Below, in pieces: positions 8,124-15,597 of a stretch of DNA of 35,980 nucleotides. Each line of letters begins with the position of its first letter. Position 1 is the stretch's first letter. A model generated the notes under the pieces. The model was given only the letters and a program-made list of their open reading frames with translations, made no database searches and was not told where the DNA came from. The stretch is from the IMG/VR virus record IMGVR_UViG_3300037247_002101, positions 1-35,980 of that record; one strand, written 5' to 3'. The DNA comes from a virus. The translations under genes were made by a program, and so were the position numbers.

Positions 8124-8743
8124 TTATCTTCTTTATCTTCTTTGGGAAACTTAATTTTTGTATAAAGGTTTTCTGGCTTTTTGGAAACTGCTGATACAAG
8201 AGGTTCTGTAAATTTGCCAATATCGAATGCGGATTCAGACATAAATCTTTTGTTTAAAGCATCCATTGCTTTATTTTCTATTTCAGCCAAATCTCTTACA
8301 GTTGTAGGTGATACGGGAGCTGAACTTTCATCATACCATTCTAACATTTGAAGTAGAAATGTTTTAGCAGATAAAGGGTCTGTTGCTATGTGTGGGGAAA
8401 AATGCTCTAAAGTCTTAAAATATTGTTGTGCCTCTTCTCTTGGATATTTGCCTATTTCTGGTGAACTGTAAATTTCATCGAATACTCTTTGAGCATCTGA
8501 TCTTAAACCTTCTCGTGTTTTTTTAGATATAAAATAATCAGATATAGTTCCAGCAGCAGCTGCTCCAACTCCGGCTGCGGCTGTTATAGCTGCACCAAAC
8601 AACAGACCTTTTGTAGTAGACGACAGCTTGCTTTCTTTCATCAACTCTGCTACTTTTTCTTTGAAAACGGCCATTTTTATCATGGTTGTGTCATCAACTT
8701 TGCCTTCTTCATATAATTTCAATATTCTCTTTGTGTATGACAT
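8120..8743 (-). CDS. Virion-cluster protein with Ala/Gly-rich transmembrane-like segment
   Basis: 207 aa, beginning MSYTKRILKLYEEGK. The N-terminal helix contains FKEKVAELMKESK (about 28-40). A strong hydrophobic Ala/Gly segment follows, LLFGAAITAAAGVGAAAAGT (about 47-66), then a soluble helical part. RBS GAGGTAGAG lies immediately before the ATG, 3 nt after the preceding gene. No family is recognised. The hydrophobic segment plus virion context suggests an ejected or membrane-inserting protein, as inference. Confidence 0.65.
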   Translation of the reverse strand: MSYTKRILKLYEEGKVDDTTMIKMAVFKEKVAELMKESKLSSTTKGLLFGAAITAAAGVGAAAAGTISDYFISKKTREGLRSDAQRVFDEIYSSPEIGKYPREEAQQYFKTLEHFSPHIATDPLSAKTFLLQMLEWYDESSAPVSPTTVRDLAEIENKAMDALNKRFMSESAFDIGKFTEPLVSAVSKKPENLYTKIKFPKEDKEDK

Positions 8744-8745
8744 CT

Positions 8746-9705
8746 CTACCTCTTTTTATACCTTTCCGGAATGGTTCTTATGGCCGATGTTTCGTATTCA
8801 GCTTTTGTCTTACCAGCTTTGTATGCTAAACCAGTAGCTCCTGCTGCAACTGTTGCTCCTCCGAACATTGCAATATAAGGATGTGTGGCTCCAAATCTAA
8901 CAGCATCTCTTGTAGTACCTGCTATGCTAGATCCAAGACGCTTGAGCATTTGAGTGCCAAAACTAGCTAATTTTTCACTATAGTTCATAGCCTCTTCATA
9001 GATAACTGCCAATTTGTCTATTTGTTGAAGAATTTCATTGTTTTTATTTACTGTTCCAAGTTTTTCTTCTGTTTCAGAAAGATCCAATCTACGATCTTCT
9101 TCTTTGAGTCTTTCCTTTGTTAACTCCGAAAACTTCTCAGTAAATATTCCAGGAGAGTGCTGTTCCATCGCGGTCTTTATATGCCCAAAGCGGGTACCTG
9201 TAAGCACCGCTTGTTTCACCAACTGATATAAATTCTCCGTTTCCTCCGAAAAAGCATTTTCAGCAAGAGAAATTTTGTCTATCAATTGTTGTTCTGCATA
9301 CTTAGCGCGTTGACGAAAGCGAAGATTGTCGGCTGAGAACTGGTTCTCATCCTGAACGGAGGAAATCTTCTCAGCACCCTCGACTGGAAAAATTGCAATT
9401 TCATCAAATTCTTTTTCAGGTGGTTCATTGTAGTCCGAAAATTCATCGACATCTGTCGATGGTTGTAAGTAGTCTGCTACTTTTTCAGAATTAGCAACTG
9501 GAAACTCTATGTACTTATCGTCTAGGTTACTAAACATTGATAAGTATGTACTAGTGTTTGCTGCCTCTACAATTCTTTCTATTTCATATCGGTTTAAAGC
9601 ATGCTCTTCTGCTAATTTTGTAATCGTTTTATTTAAATCCGTACCTTCTTCAATGTACGTTTTAGCAGCTTCTTTACCGAAATATTCTATTTGCTCGTTT
9701 GTCAT
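8746..9705 (-). CDS. Virion-cluster protein, helical with C-terminal hydrophobic segment
   Basis: 319 aa, beginning MTNEQIEYFGKEAAKTYIEE. The N-terminal helices include ITKLAEEHALNRYEIERIVE and ANTSTYLSMF. EK motifs recur (NSEKVADYL, GAEKISSV, YSEKLASFG). A coiled-coil region (about 190-235) is followed by PYIAMFGGATVAAGATGLAY (about 275-294), a probable membrane segment. It is the first gene of a new operon with its own promoter and RBS GGATGGAAG. The family is not recognised. It belongs to the same style of protein as its two downstream neighbours. Confidence 0.68.
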   Translation of the reverse strand: MTNEQIEYFGKEAAKTYIEEGTDLNKTITKLAEEHALNRYEIERIVEAANTSTYLSMFSNLDDKYIEFPVANSEKVADYLQPSTDVDEFSDYNEPPEKEFDEIAIFPVEGAEKISSVQDENQFSADNLRFRQRAKYAEQQLIDKISLAENAFSEETENLYQLVKQAVLTGTRFGHIKTAMEQHSPGIFTEKFSELTKERLKEEDRRLDLSETEEKLGTVNKNNEILQQIDKLAVIYEEAMNYSEKLASFGTQMLKRLGSSIAGTTRDAVRFGATHPYIAMFGGATVAAGATGLAYKAGKTKAEYETSAIRTIPERYKKR

Positions 9706-9733
9706 TTTCTTCCATCCATTTGAATGTTTCTAA

Positions 9734-9762
9734 AATATAAGACGTTTGTCTTATTTTGTCAA
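9734..9762 (-). promoter_or_regulatory. Sigma70-like promoter with inverted repeat in spacer
   Basis: TTGACA (9757-9762), 17 nt, TATATT (9734-9739). The inverted repeat ATAAGAC GTTT GTCTTAT (9737-9754) fills the spacer. It drives the 8746-9705 gene and the protease gene. The -35 box overlaps the stop codon of the upstream gene. Confidence 0.8.
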
Positions 9763-10343
9763 TAGGTAATTCCTCTTTTTCTTAGCCATGTTTTTATGCC
9801 AGGTGTCGATGGATCATGTGATTTCGAAACTGACCACCAATCAGCGAAGTTTTCTAAATTTGGAACTCCTGTATTTTTGTATTTATAATCATGATGACTC
9901 TCTAATCCAGCATGCTCTGCCACAGCTTTCCTGAAGGTTCTATAAGTTTCTGGATCCCTTCCATGTCCGCCATGGAACTGTTCACGATATGCTACCCAGA
10001 TAGAAGGTTTTAACTTAGTTATATCATGCTTAATAAGCGCGATAGGATCTGCTCCTAATTCTCGACCACCTTTATAGACATAATACTTATGCTTCGCAAG
10101 ATATTTTAGGCTTTCCCAGTCTTCTTTGCGATTCTTCCACCATTCAGCAAAGTCCGCTGTTTTTTCAAGTGATTTTACAAATGAACTCTCAACTCCCATC
10201 CGTCTAAAAAGTTCTATACCACTAACTCTTTCATAATTTGAGTCTTTTATTTTTTTTGATATTTCAAGATTCACCTTATTTACTTTATTTGCCAATTGTT
10301 TTGCTTTTAAAACAACTAATGCATTTTTCTCAAAGTATTTCAT
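9759..10343 (-). CDS. DUF5662-like protein with MKYFEK N-terminus
   Basis: 194 aa, beginning MKYFEKNALVVLKAKQ. The C-terminal half (about 80-180) matches the DUF5662 pattern: LAKHKYYVYKGGRELG, IALIKHDITKLKPSIWVAY, then ESHHDYKYKN and FADWW. This family has HD-like His/Asp residues (H-D, HH) suggesting a metal-binding hydrolase fold; its reaction is not known to me. An internal SLEKTADFAEWW repeats the cluster motif. A second DUF5662-like gene lies at 24247-24705. The Shine-Dalgarno sequence is weak (AAGAT 4 nt away). Confidence 0.75.
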   Translation of the reverse strand: MKYFEKNALVVLKAKQLANKVNKVNLEISKKIKDSNYERVSGIELFRRMGVESSFVKSLEKTADFAEWWKNRKEDWESLKYLAKHKYYVYKGGRELGADPIALIKHDITKLKPSIWVAYREQFHGGHGRDPETYRTFRKAVAEHAGLESHHDYKYKNTGVPNLENFADWWSVSKSHDPSTPGIKTWLRKRGITY

Positions 10344-10344
10344 T

Positions 10345-10836
10345 TTATCTTAACTTATGCATTATTGCTTTTAAAATTCCTTGGGGATATAATAATCGTG
10401 TGGATTCTAATGTTCCACCTAGTATTCCTTTTACTTTATTTTTTAAAGGAATTTTTAAGCCTTTTATACTTCTTTTATAGGCAATTAATTCTTCCCTCAT
10501 GGTTGAAACAACTCCTAGAATTCCCCTGTCCCCCAATCTATTCATTTTACCTTTTCTATCTCGTAAATAGTGCGTTAACTCGTGATCCTTAATGATTTTA
10601 GTTTGTTGTTTTGGTGTTAAAAATCTAGTATTTTCAAAATATTCTTCTGGTTTTTGGACAAATATTCCTTTCTTTAAAGATTTCAAAGAGGGATCTAATT
10701 TTTTTGCAACATCCGGATTTTGTGCTATTCGTTTTTTAGGTATATAATAGCCTGCCATTTCCGGGTTTCTTGTTACATCTGGCCATGTCATTTTATAAAT
10801 TACAGGACCTGCTGCTGTTTTCTCAAAGTATTTCAT
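10345..10836 (-). CDS. HExxH metallopeptidase-like protein with MKYFEK N-terminus
   Basis: 163 aa, beginning MKYFEKTAAGPVIYK. It has an HELTH zinc-binding motif at about 85-89 and a downstream REEL (about 113-116) that could supply the third, Glu, ligand of a gluzincin-like site. The sequence HELTHYLRD(K/R)KGK is shared with the N-terminal part of the neighbouring helicase fusion (11082-12929), as is the opening (K/R)YFEK.AAGPVI, so the two are paralogous. Peptidase activity is inferred. It is short for a full protease and may be a structural zincin relic. Confidence 0.68.
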   Translation of the reverse strand: MKYFEKTAAGPVIYKMTWPDVTRNPEMAGYYIPKKRIAQNPDVAKKLDPSLKSLKKGIFVQKPEEYFENTRFLTPKQQTKIIKDHELTHYLRDRKGKMNRLGDRGILGVVSTMREELIAYKRSIKGLKIPLKNKVKGILGGTLESTRLLYPQGILKAIMHKLR

Positions 10837-11082
10837 TTATTTCTTAATTTCTATTGTGGTTTTAGTAAAGCCTTTTATTGCACCCAATCTCTTTGCTTTT
10901 GCATACATATCTTCAAATGAATGTTTGGCTGAATGTTGTTTTAATTTATCGGATTGTTTCGATGCATTATTATAAATTCGCTGCAATGTATCTAATGTTT
11001 TTTTATCAAACTTGATATTTTTCTTAGGTAAAGCTTTTGCTATTAAATCCATTGTTACAGCTATTTTTTCAAAGTATTTCAT
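10837..11082 (-). CDS. Small basic helical protein with MKYFEK N-terminus
   Basis: 81 aa, beginning MKYFEKIAVTMDLIAK. Lys-rich and helical, without cysteines or hydrophobic segments. The start codon overlaps the helicase stop (TAATG), with AAGGA upstream. It could bind DNA, but nothing specific is recognised. Confidence 0.65.
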   Translation of the reverse strand: MKYFEKIAVTMDLIAKALPKKNIKFDKKTLDTLQRIYNNASKQSDKLKQHSAKHSFEDMYAKAKRLGAIKGFTKTTIEIKK

Positions 11083-12929
11083 TACACATCCTTGATAGCT
11101 TCTAATAGTTGTTTTATTTCTCTATTTTTTCTTTTAGACATACTCATTAAATATTCATCTACACTTGTTCTTTTCTTAGTAACACCAAAAATATCAGTTT
11201 CCTGAGGAAATACTGACACATATTTTTTAACTTTCACAGTCCTACTAGGATCAGCTCCTCTCCTAATTCCGCGTGCTGCAGCTTGTTGAGTTCTGGATTT
11301 ATTCCAATATGGTTCAGCTATTTGTACCAAAGTAGTTTTTGGAAGATTTAACCCCTCAGATCCTGCACCACTGTATAATAACAGTTTATTTACTCCCTTT
11401 TGATATTTGGTTACTTCATCTGCTTTTTGTTTTTTAGACATGCCACCAACTATCATACCATGAGGAACTTTAAATTTTTTGAATCTTTCTGATAAAGCAT
11501 CTACTCCGGATCTTCTGAAATTAGAATACGTTAATACTTTTCCACCTTTAGCTAGTTCAGCTCTTGCATCTGCAACCATTTTCTCAAATTTTGGACTGCT
11601 GTTAGCTTCCTTAACAAAACCACGAGTTGTATTTGATATTTGTCTAACTCCCATTAAGTATGCATTTAGTTCCTTCGCCTCTGCTTTAGTAGGCGGTAAA
11701 TTTTTTCTAATTTTGTATTTTAAATAAAATGGTAGTTTTTTGCTTACATATTTATAAAGTTCTTGTTGTTCTTTTGACATAGGAATTTTTATAACTTCTT
11801 CAGCTTTTCCTGGCATCAAATCTTTGACACTGGACTTACTTACAACATAGGTATGCTTATCCAATAAAGCACGCATCTTAGCGGGATCTTTCAATACTCT
11901 TTCTTTCGCACCTTTAATTCCGAGCATTCTGCCAATGATTCCAGGATCAGTTTTTACCTCTGTATAATATTTCTTGTAAAACTTTGATTTGTTCATTGGC
12001 AGGATTTTTTTATTAGCAACCAAATTAACCTGAGAAACAATATCGTAAGGTTCATTGTACATCGGAGTAGCTGTTGCTAATAGGGCCTTATCATATTTCC
12101 ATCTTTGCATTGCAATATTTTGGAAAGTTTTTGTTTTTGGGTTTCTAATAGCATGTGATTCGTCTAATACAAGATGTTTAGCTTCCGGCAAATTATGTCC
12201 CCGGGATAACTTAGCATAAGTGAAACTCTTGCGAGGAGTAACTTTTTTGAAAAACTTCATCTCCTCTTTAGCCAAATTTTTTGTAATAGATGCAGGCGTG
12301 ATTGCAACAGTCTTATCACCTCGAGTAGCCTCTAATATTTTTTTAGTTTTACCCGATCCAGTTGGTGCAATATATACCAAACCTTTGGGACTTGCCTTGT
12401 ATTCTTCTACTAGTCCTGCTCTTTTTATAAATTTTTTTAATGCCTGCATAGGAGGATAACCTTTCAAAGCTAACACAAATCCTTTCAATTTACCGCCTTC
12501 TGCTCTACCATACGCTGCTGTCTCTTCAACTAATTTGGCAGGATAAAACTTATTAGAATTTTTATAAGACCTTTTTCCTTTTTTATCTCTTAAATAATGC
12601 GTTAATTCATGTTGTCTTGAATTTTTTACATATCTTTCAGTTTGCCACTTAAATATTTCTTTAAATTGTTCTGGCGTGTATTCTTTGTAATCAGCCCGCA
12701 TCGCGCGTTTCCTACCTTTGAATGGATTAGGATCTACTAAAATTAAACCTTTTTTAGTTGCCTTATATTTTTCTAAAAGTTTTTCAGCTTTTGGATCTCC
12801 TTTTGCTTTGTTTGCGCCTACATAAATAGCATCTAGGTCCATTCCTGGTGGTCCTGGTGGAGCAATTCCTGCTGGAGGTTTTTTATATACAATTACAGGG
12901 CCGGCCGCTATCTTTTCAAAGTATCTCAT
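11082..12929 (-). CDS. Fusion: HExxH metallopeptidase-like domain plus SNF2/SF2 helicase
   Basis: 615 aa, beginning MRYFEKIAAGPVIVYKK. Residues 1-160 resemble the protein at 10345-10836, with HELTH at 107-111 and EE at 135-136. The rest is a superfamily-2, SNF2-like ATPase: Walker A APTGSGKT (188-195), DESH box (256-259), ATATP (about 285-289), then a second RecA-like lobe with YSNFRRSGVDAL, GAGSEGLNLP and the arginine-finger motif QQAAARGIRRG. Such proteins move along double-stranded DNA. With the MRYFEK tag and late-operon position it may be packaged and act on incoming or host DNA (inference). The Shine-Dalgarno sequence is poor, and the ATG lies 1 nt after the terminase stop. Confidence 0.85.
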   Translation of the reverse strand: MRYFEKIAAGPVIVYKKPPAGIAPPGPPGMDLDAIYVGANKAKGDPKAEKLLEKYKATKKGLILVDPNPFKGRKRAMRADYKEYTPEQFKEIFKWQTERYVKNSRQHELTHYLRDKKGKRSYKNSNKFYPAKLVEETAAYGRAEGGKLKGFVLALKGYPPMQALKKFIKRAGLVEEYKASPKGLVYIAPTGSGKTKKILEATRGDKTVAITPASITKNLAKEEMKFFKKVTPRKSFTYAKLSRGHNLPEAKHLVLDESHAIRNPKTKTFQNIAMQRWKYDKALLATATPMYNEPYDIVSQVNLVANKKILPMNKSKFYKKYYTEVKTDPGIIGRMLGIKGAKERVLKDPAKMRALLDKHTYVVSKSSVKDLMPGKAEEVIKIPMSKEQQELYKYVSKKLPFYLKYKIRKNLPPTKAEAKELNAYLMGVRQISNTTRGFVKEANSSPKFEKMVADARAELAKGGKVLTYSNFRRSGVDALSERFKKFKVPHGMIVGGMSKKQKADEVTKYQKGVNKLLLYSGAGSEGLNLPKTTLVQIAEPYWNKSRTQQAAARGIRRGADPSRTVKVKKYVSVFPQETDIFGVTKKRTSVDEYLMSMSKRKNREIKQLLEAIKDV

Positions 12930-12930
12930 T

Positions 12931-14478
12931 TTACATCAACAATGTATCTCTAGCTGTAAGAAGTTGTAATGCCAATTCACCAAATAAGATAGAATGCAAT
13001 GCATCGTCCGGTCCGGTACTCACATATTTGTATGTACCTAAATTCTCATCATATTCGATAATTATATTTAAAAAGTCATCTGCAAATGATTCAAAATCTT
13101 CCCATCTCGGAAATTCTATTTGACGATTCTTTATTTTCCTAAATAGGTCTGTCATCACCATATTACGATTCAATGTATATTCATTGCTTTTACGATTCCA
13201 TTTAGCTTTTGCACGCTGTGATCCAGAATGCCTGAAAGCTATCAATCGTTCTGGATATCCTATGCGAGAACGTATTTCTGAATTTGGGCCATCACCTAAT
13301 CCCGCATCTGCCCCTATTACTGCTGTATGCCATTTAGCATGTATTCTAGGAACATCGCTATGTATAAATGTGTAATCAGCCTCATGTCCTTTATATCTTT
13401 TCAGATGTAAAACTTTGACTTTGCTGCCACGGCTCTGAAGTACCGATACTACTGTTTTAGATTTATTGCTATTTACTGGGCCATAATCAAGTCCAATAGT
13501 TGTTTGTCTATTAGATAAATCTATTGATGTTGGATCTTCCGTCATAATACCACCAGTACAGCATCTTTTCAAATCTGCAATGGTAATTGGCTGAACACCT
13601 TCATCATACTCAAGCCCTAAAACTTCATTATAAAAAGTTGCATCACTTGAACAAGTTTTCCTATAATCAATTACATCTAATTGCCAATCAACCCATGGAG
13701 CTTTTGCAAACATTAGGAGATTAACCCTAAAACCCTTAGTTCTAGAATTAGGGTCCCCAGTGCTTACCCATTGTCCTTTGGTAGTATCAAGGTGCTCTCC
13801 ACAATAACGGCAGATAACTCCATGTAATCCTATATTTTTCTGATCTAAAAAATTCCACTTATTACAATGTTTACATTTGGAAAACCATTCATACATTGTA
13901 GACCGATACCAAATATCAGCCAAGGTACCTTTTGTACGCTTCGGTGTACCGGAAAAAACCACTTTTTTGTATAAAGATCTGGACATAGATTGGTTAATAA
14001 TAGGAATAATATCTATGCTTAAATCTTGCGCCTCATCAAAATAATTTATATCAGTAGATAATCCACGAAGACGATCAGCTGATTGTAAAGCATATCTCAG
14101 GTATAACGTACTACCATTAAGAAATCTTTTAGTAAAAACGTTTTGCGATACATTAGAATTTACATAATGTCTTTTTATAAGGGGACTTGATTCAATAACT
14201 GGAGCTACGCGATCGCCAGAAAATATTTTAGTCTGATCCACAGAAGGTGATATGTATAATTGTCTAAAGTGTGATTCCATTGCAGCTTTTGACATCATGA
14301 TATTAGCCATCGTTGTAGATTTTGATGTTTGACGACTAAATTTCATCACTATCTCTTGTGCATCCAAATCATAAATCGGCCGCATAAACTCGTAGTTTTG
14401 GAAAGAAAATGGCTTACCATTTAAGTGGAGAAATCGTTCGGTAAATTGACTTACTGATATCTTAATTACTTTGGCCAT
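12931..14478 (-). CDS. terL: Terminase large subunit
   Basis: 515 aa, beginning MAKVIKISVSQF. ATPase lobe: Walker-A-like SRQTSKST (about 48-55), Walker B INYFDEAQDL, and coupling motif VFSGTP. A zinc-binding insert, CKHCNKW and CRYCGEH, lies between lobes. RNase-H-like nuclease lobe: GLDYGPVNS (first Asp), IGADAGLGDG, and the final GPDDALHSILF (third acidic pair). All features of a DNA-packaging motor are present at normal length. It lacks the EK.A tag seen in its virion neighbours. It overlaps the 70-aa gene upstream by 13 nt. Confidence 0.95.
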   Translation of the reverse strand: MAKVIKISVSQFTERFLHLNGKPFSFQNYEFMRPIYDLDAQEIVMKFSRQTSKSTTMANIMMSKAAMESHFRQLYISPSVDQTKIFSGDRVAPVIESSPLIKRHYVNSNVSQNVFTKRFLNGSTLYLRYALQSADRLRGLSTDINYFDEAQDLSIDIIPIINQSMSRSLYKKVVFSGTPKRTKGTLADIWYRSTMYEWFSKCKHCNKWNFLDQKNIGLHGVICRYCGEHLDTTKGQWVSTGDPNSRTKGFRVNLLMFAKAPWVDWQLDVIDYRKTCSSDATFYNEVLGLEYDEGVQPITIADLKRCCTGGIMTEDPTSIDLSNRQTTIGLDYGPVNSNKSKTVVSVLQSRGSKVKVLHLKRYKGHEADYTFIHSDVPRIHAKWHTAVIGADAGLGDGPNSEIRSRIGYPERLIAFRHSGSQRAKAKWNRKSNEYTLNRNMVMTDLFRKIKNRQIEFPRWEDFESFADDFLNIIIEYDENLGTYKYVSTGPDDALHSILFGELALQLLTARDTLLM

Positions 14479-14678
14479 AATTCAGTATTTAAAATTCCTT
14501 CTATAGTAATGTCCGGAAATTTTCCTGCTGTCATACTAATAGAAAGATTTGTTGTATAAATATTTACTTCTGATAATTTTTTTGATACAGTATTTTGTAT
14601 ATTAGCAAGATCAGGAAGTGGTTCTGCTTTTTTTACTGCGGAAGTGTTTATTATTTTAATTTTAGGCTTCATAATCAT
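14466..14678 (-). CDS. Small protein between two packaging-region genes
   Basis: 70 aa, beginning MIMKPKIKIINTSAVKK. Ends with TAGKFPDITIEGILNTELWPK. It overlaps the gene before it by 17 nt and terminase by 13 nt, so it is translationally coupled to both. No family is recognised. Confidence 0.6.
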   Translation of the reverse strand: MIMKPKIKIINTSAVKKAEPLPDLANIQNTVSKKLSEVNIYTTNLSISMTAGKFPDITIEGILNTELWPK

Positions 14679-15597
14679 CTATATCCCTTGGTTTTTGTGG
14701 AGCTGCGGTACTTATATCCGCCATATGTTTAAAATCTGGAAGATTGCTTTTTGTCTCATATTCATCAAACTTGCCACCAACTTCTGCACCTATCTCTTCT
14801 GCTGTTGGAGCTTTAATTATTTCGTCATCTTTACCCAATTCGAACTTAACTTCGGAAAACAAATCATTAGCTTTTTGGTCATTTTGGATTACACGTTCTA
14901 ATCTATCAGCAAGTTTTACTGCCAGGCTACCAAATTTAGTTGCTGTTTCTGGATCTGTCAATACTTTCTCTTTAAACAGATAATATGAATCAGCTAACAT
15001 ATCACGAAGCATTTGATCAAAACTTTTATCCGGAGCTGCCCCAAGTTTCCAAAGCATATAATTTTTATCACCTTTAAGTGCCAACTTAAAAGCACGTTTT
15101 GTACTGACGTCTTTCGCGAAAGAATCTTCTAATGTAACCTTTTCAGAATAATTGAAATCTGTTAAATTGAAAAAATAATATAAAAAGGCATCAACATCAT
15201 CTGAAGATGCATTAATATCAAATTTACCATTTACAATCAATTCCATGTCTTCTGCAGATGTGCCTGCCAATGCCATTGCGTACAATAGTATACGCAGTTG
15301 TACATTTTCTAATAGTGCAAAAGCGCCTCTTATAGGATTCGTATCTAAATCAGTAGATTTTTTGAACTGATAAGCCCACATTTGATGTAGTCCTTCTCTG
15401 TCCAAAAAATCCCGATCAATCTCTTTTCTGCGATGATTAAAATATGCAGTCTGTTGAGGTTTTATTTCCATGTATATGTCTTGAAGATCCTGTGCCGGAA
15501 AAGGTAAATTCCATTTGCTTAATTCTTCAAAAACCTGATCAGGTCCATATCGTTCACAGAGTAATGCTTGTATAAATTTTTTGTGTGGCCATTTCAT
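14662..15597 (-). CDS. Unknown protein upstream of terminase, possible small-terminase analogue
   Basis: 311 aa, beginning MKWPHKKFIQALLCERYG. The N-terminus (about 6-45) is a helix-turn-helix-like run, FIQALLCERYGPDQVFEELS. The middle is helical, with FALLENVQLRILLYAMALAG and YYLFKEKVLTDPETATKFG. The C-terminus is low-complexity and acidic. Its location just before terminase is where the small subunit is usual, but the sequence is not recognised and the length is large for that role. The start overlaps the upstream stop as TAATG. Confidence 0.65.
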   Translation of the reverse strand: MKWPHKKFIQALLCERYGPDQVFEELSKWNLPFPAQDLQDIYMEIKPQQTAYFNHRRKEIDRDFLDREGLHQMWAYQFKKSTDLDTNPIRGAFALLENVQLRILLYAMALAGTSAEDMELIVNGKFDINASSDDVDAFLYYFFNLTDFNYSEKVTLEDSFAKDVSTKRAFKLALKGDKNYMLWKLGAAPDKSFDQMLRDMLADSYYLFKEKVLTDPETATKFGSLAVKLADRLERVIQNDQKANDLFSEVKFELGKDDEIIKAPTAEEIGAEVGGKFDEYETKSNLPDFKHMADISTAAPQKPRDIDDYEA

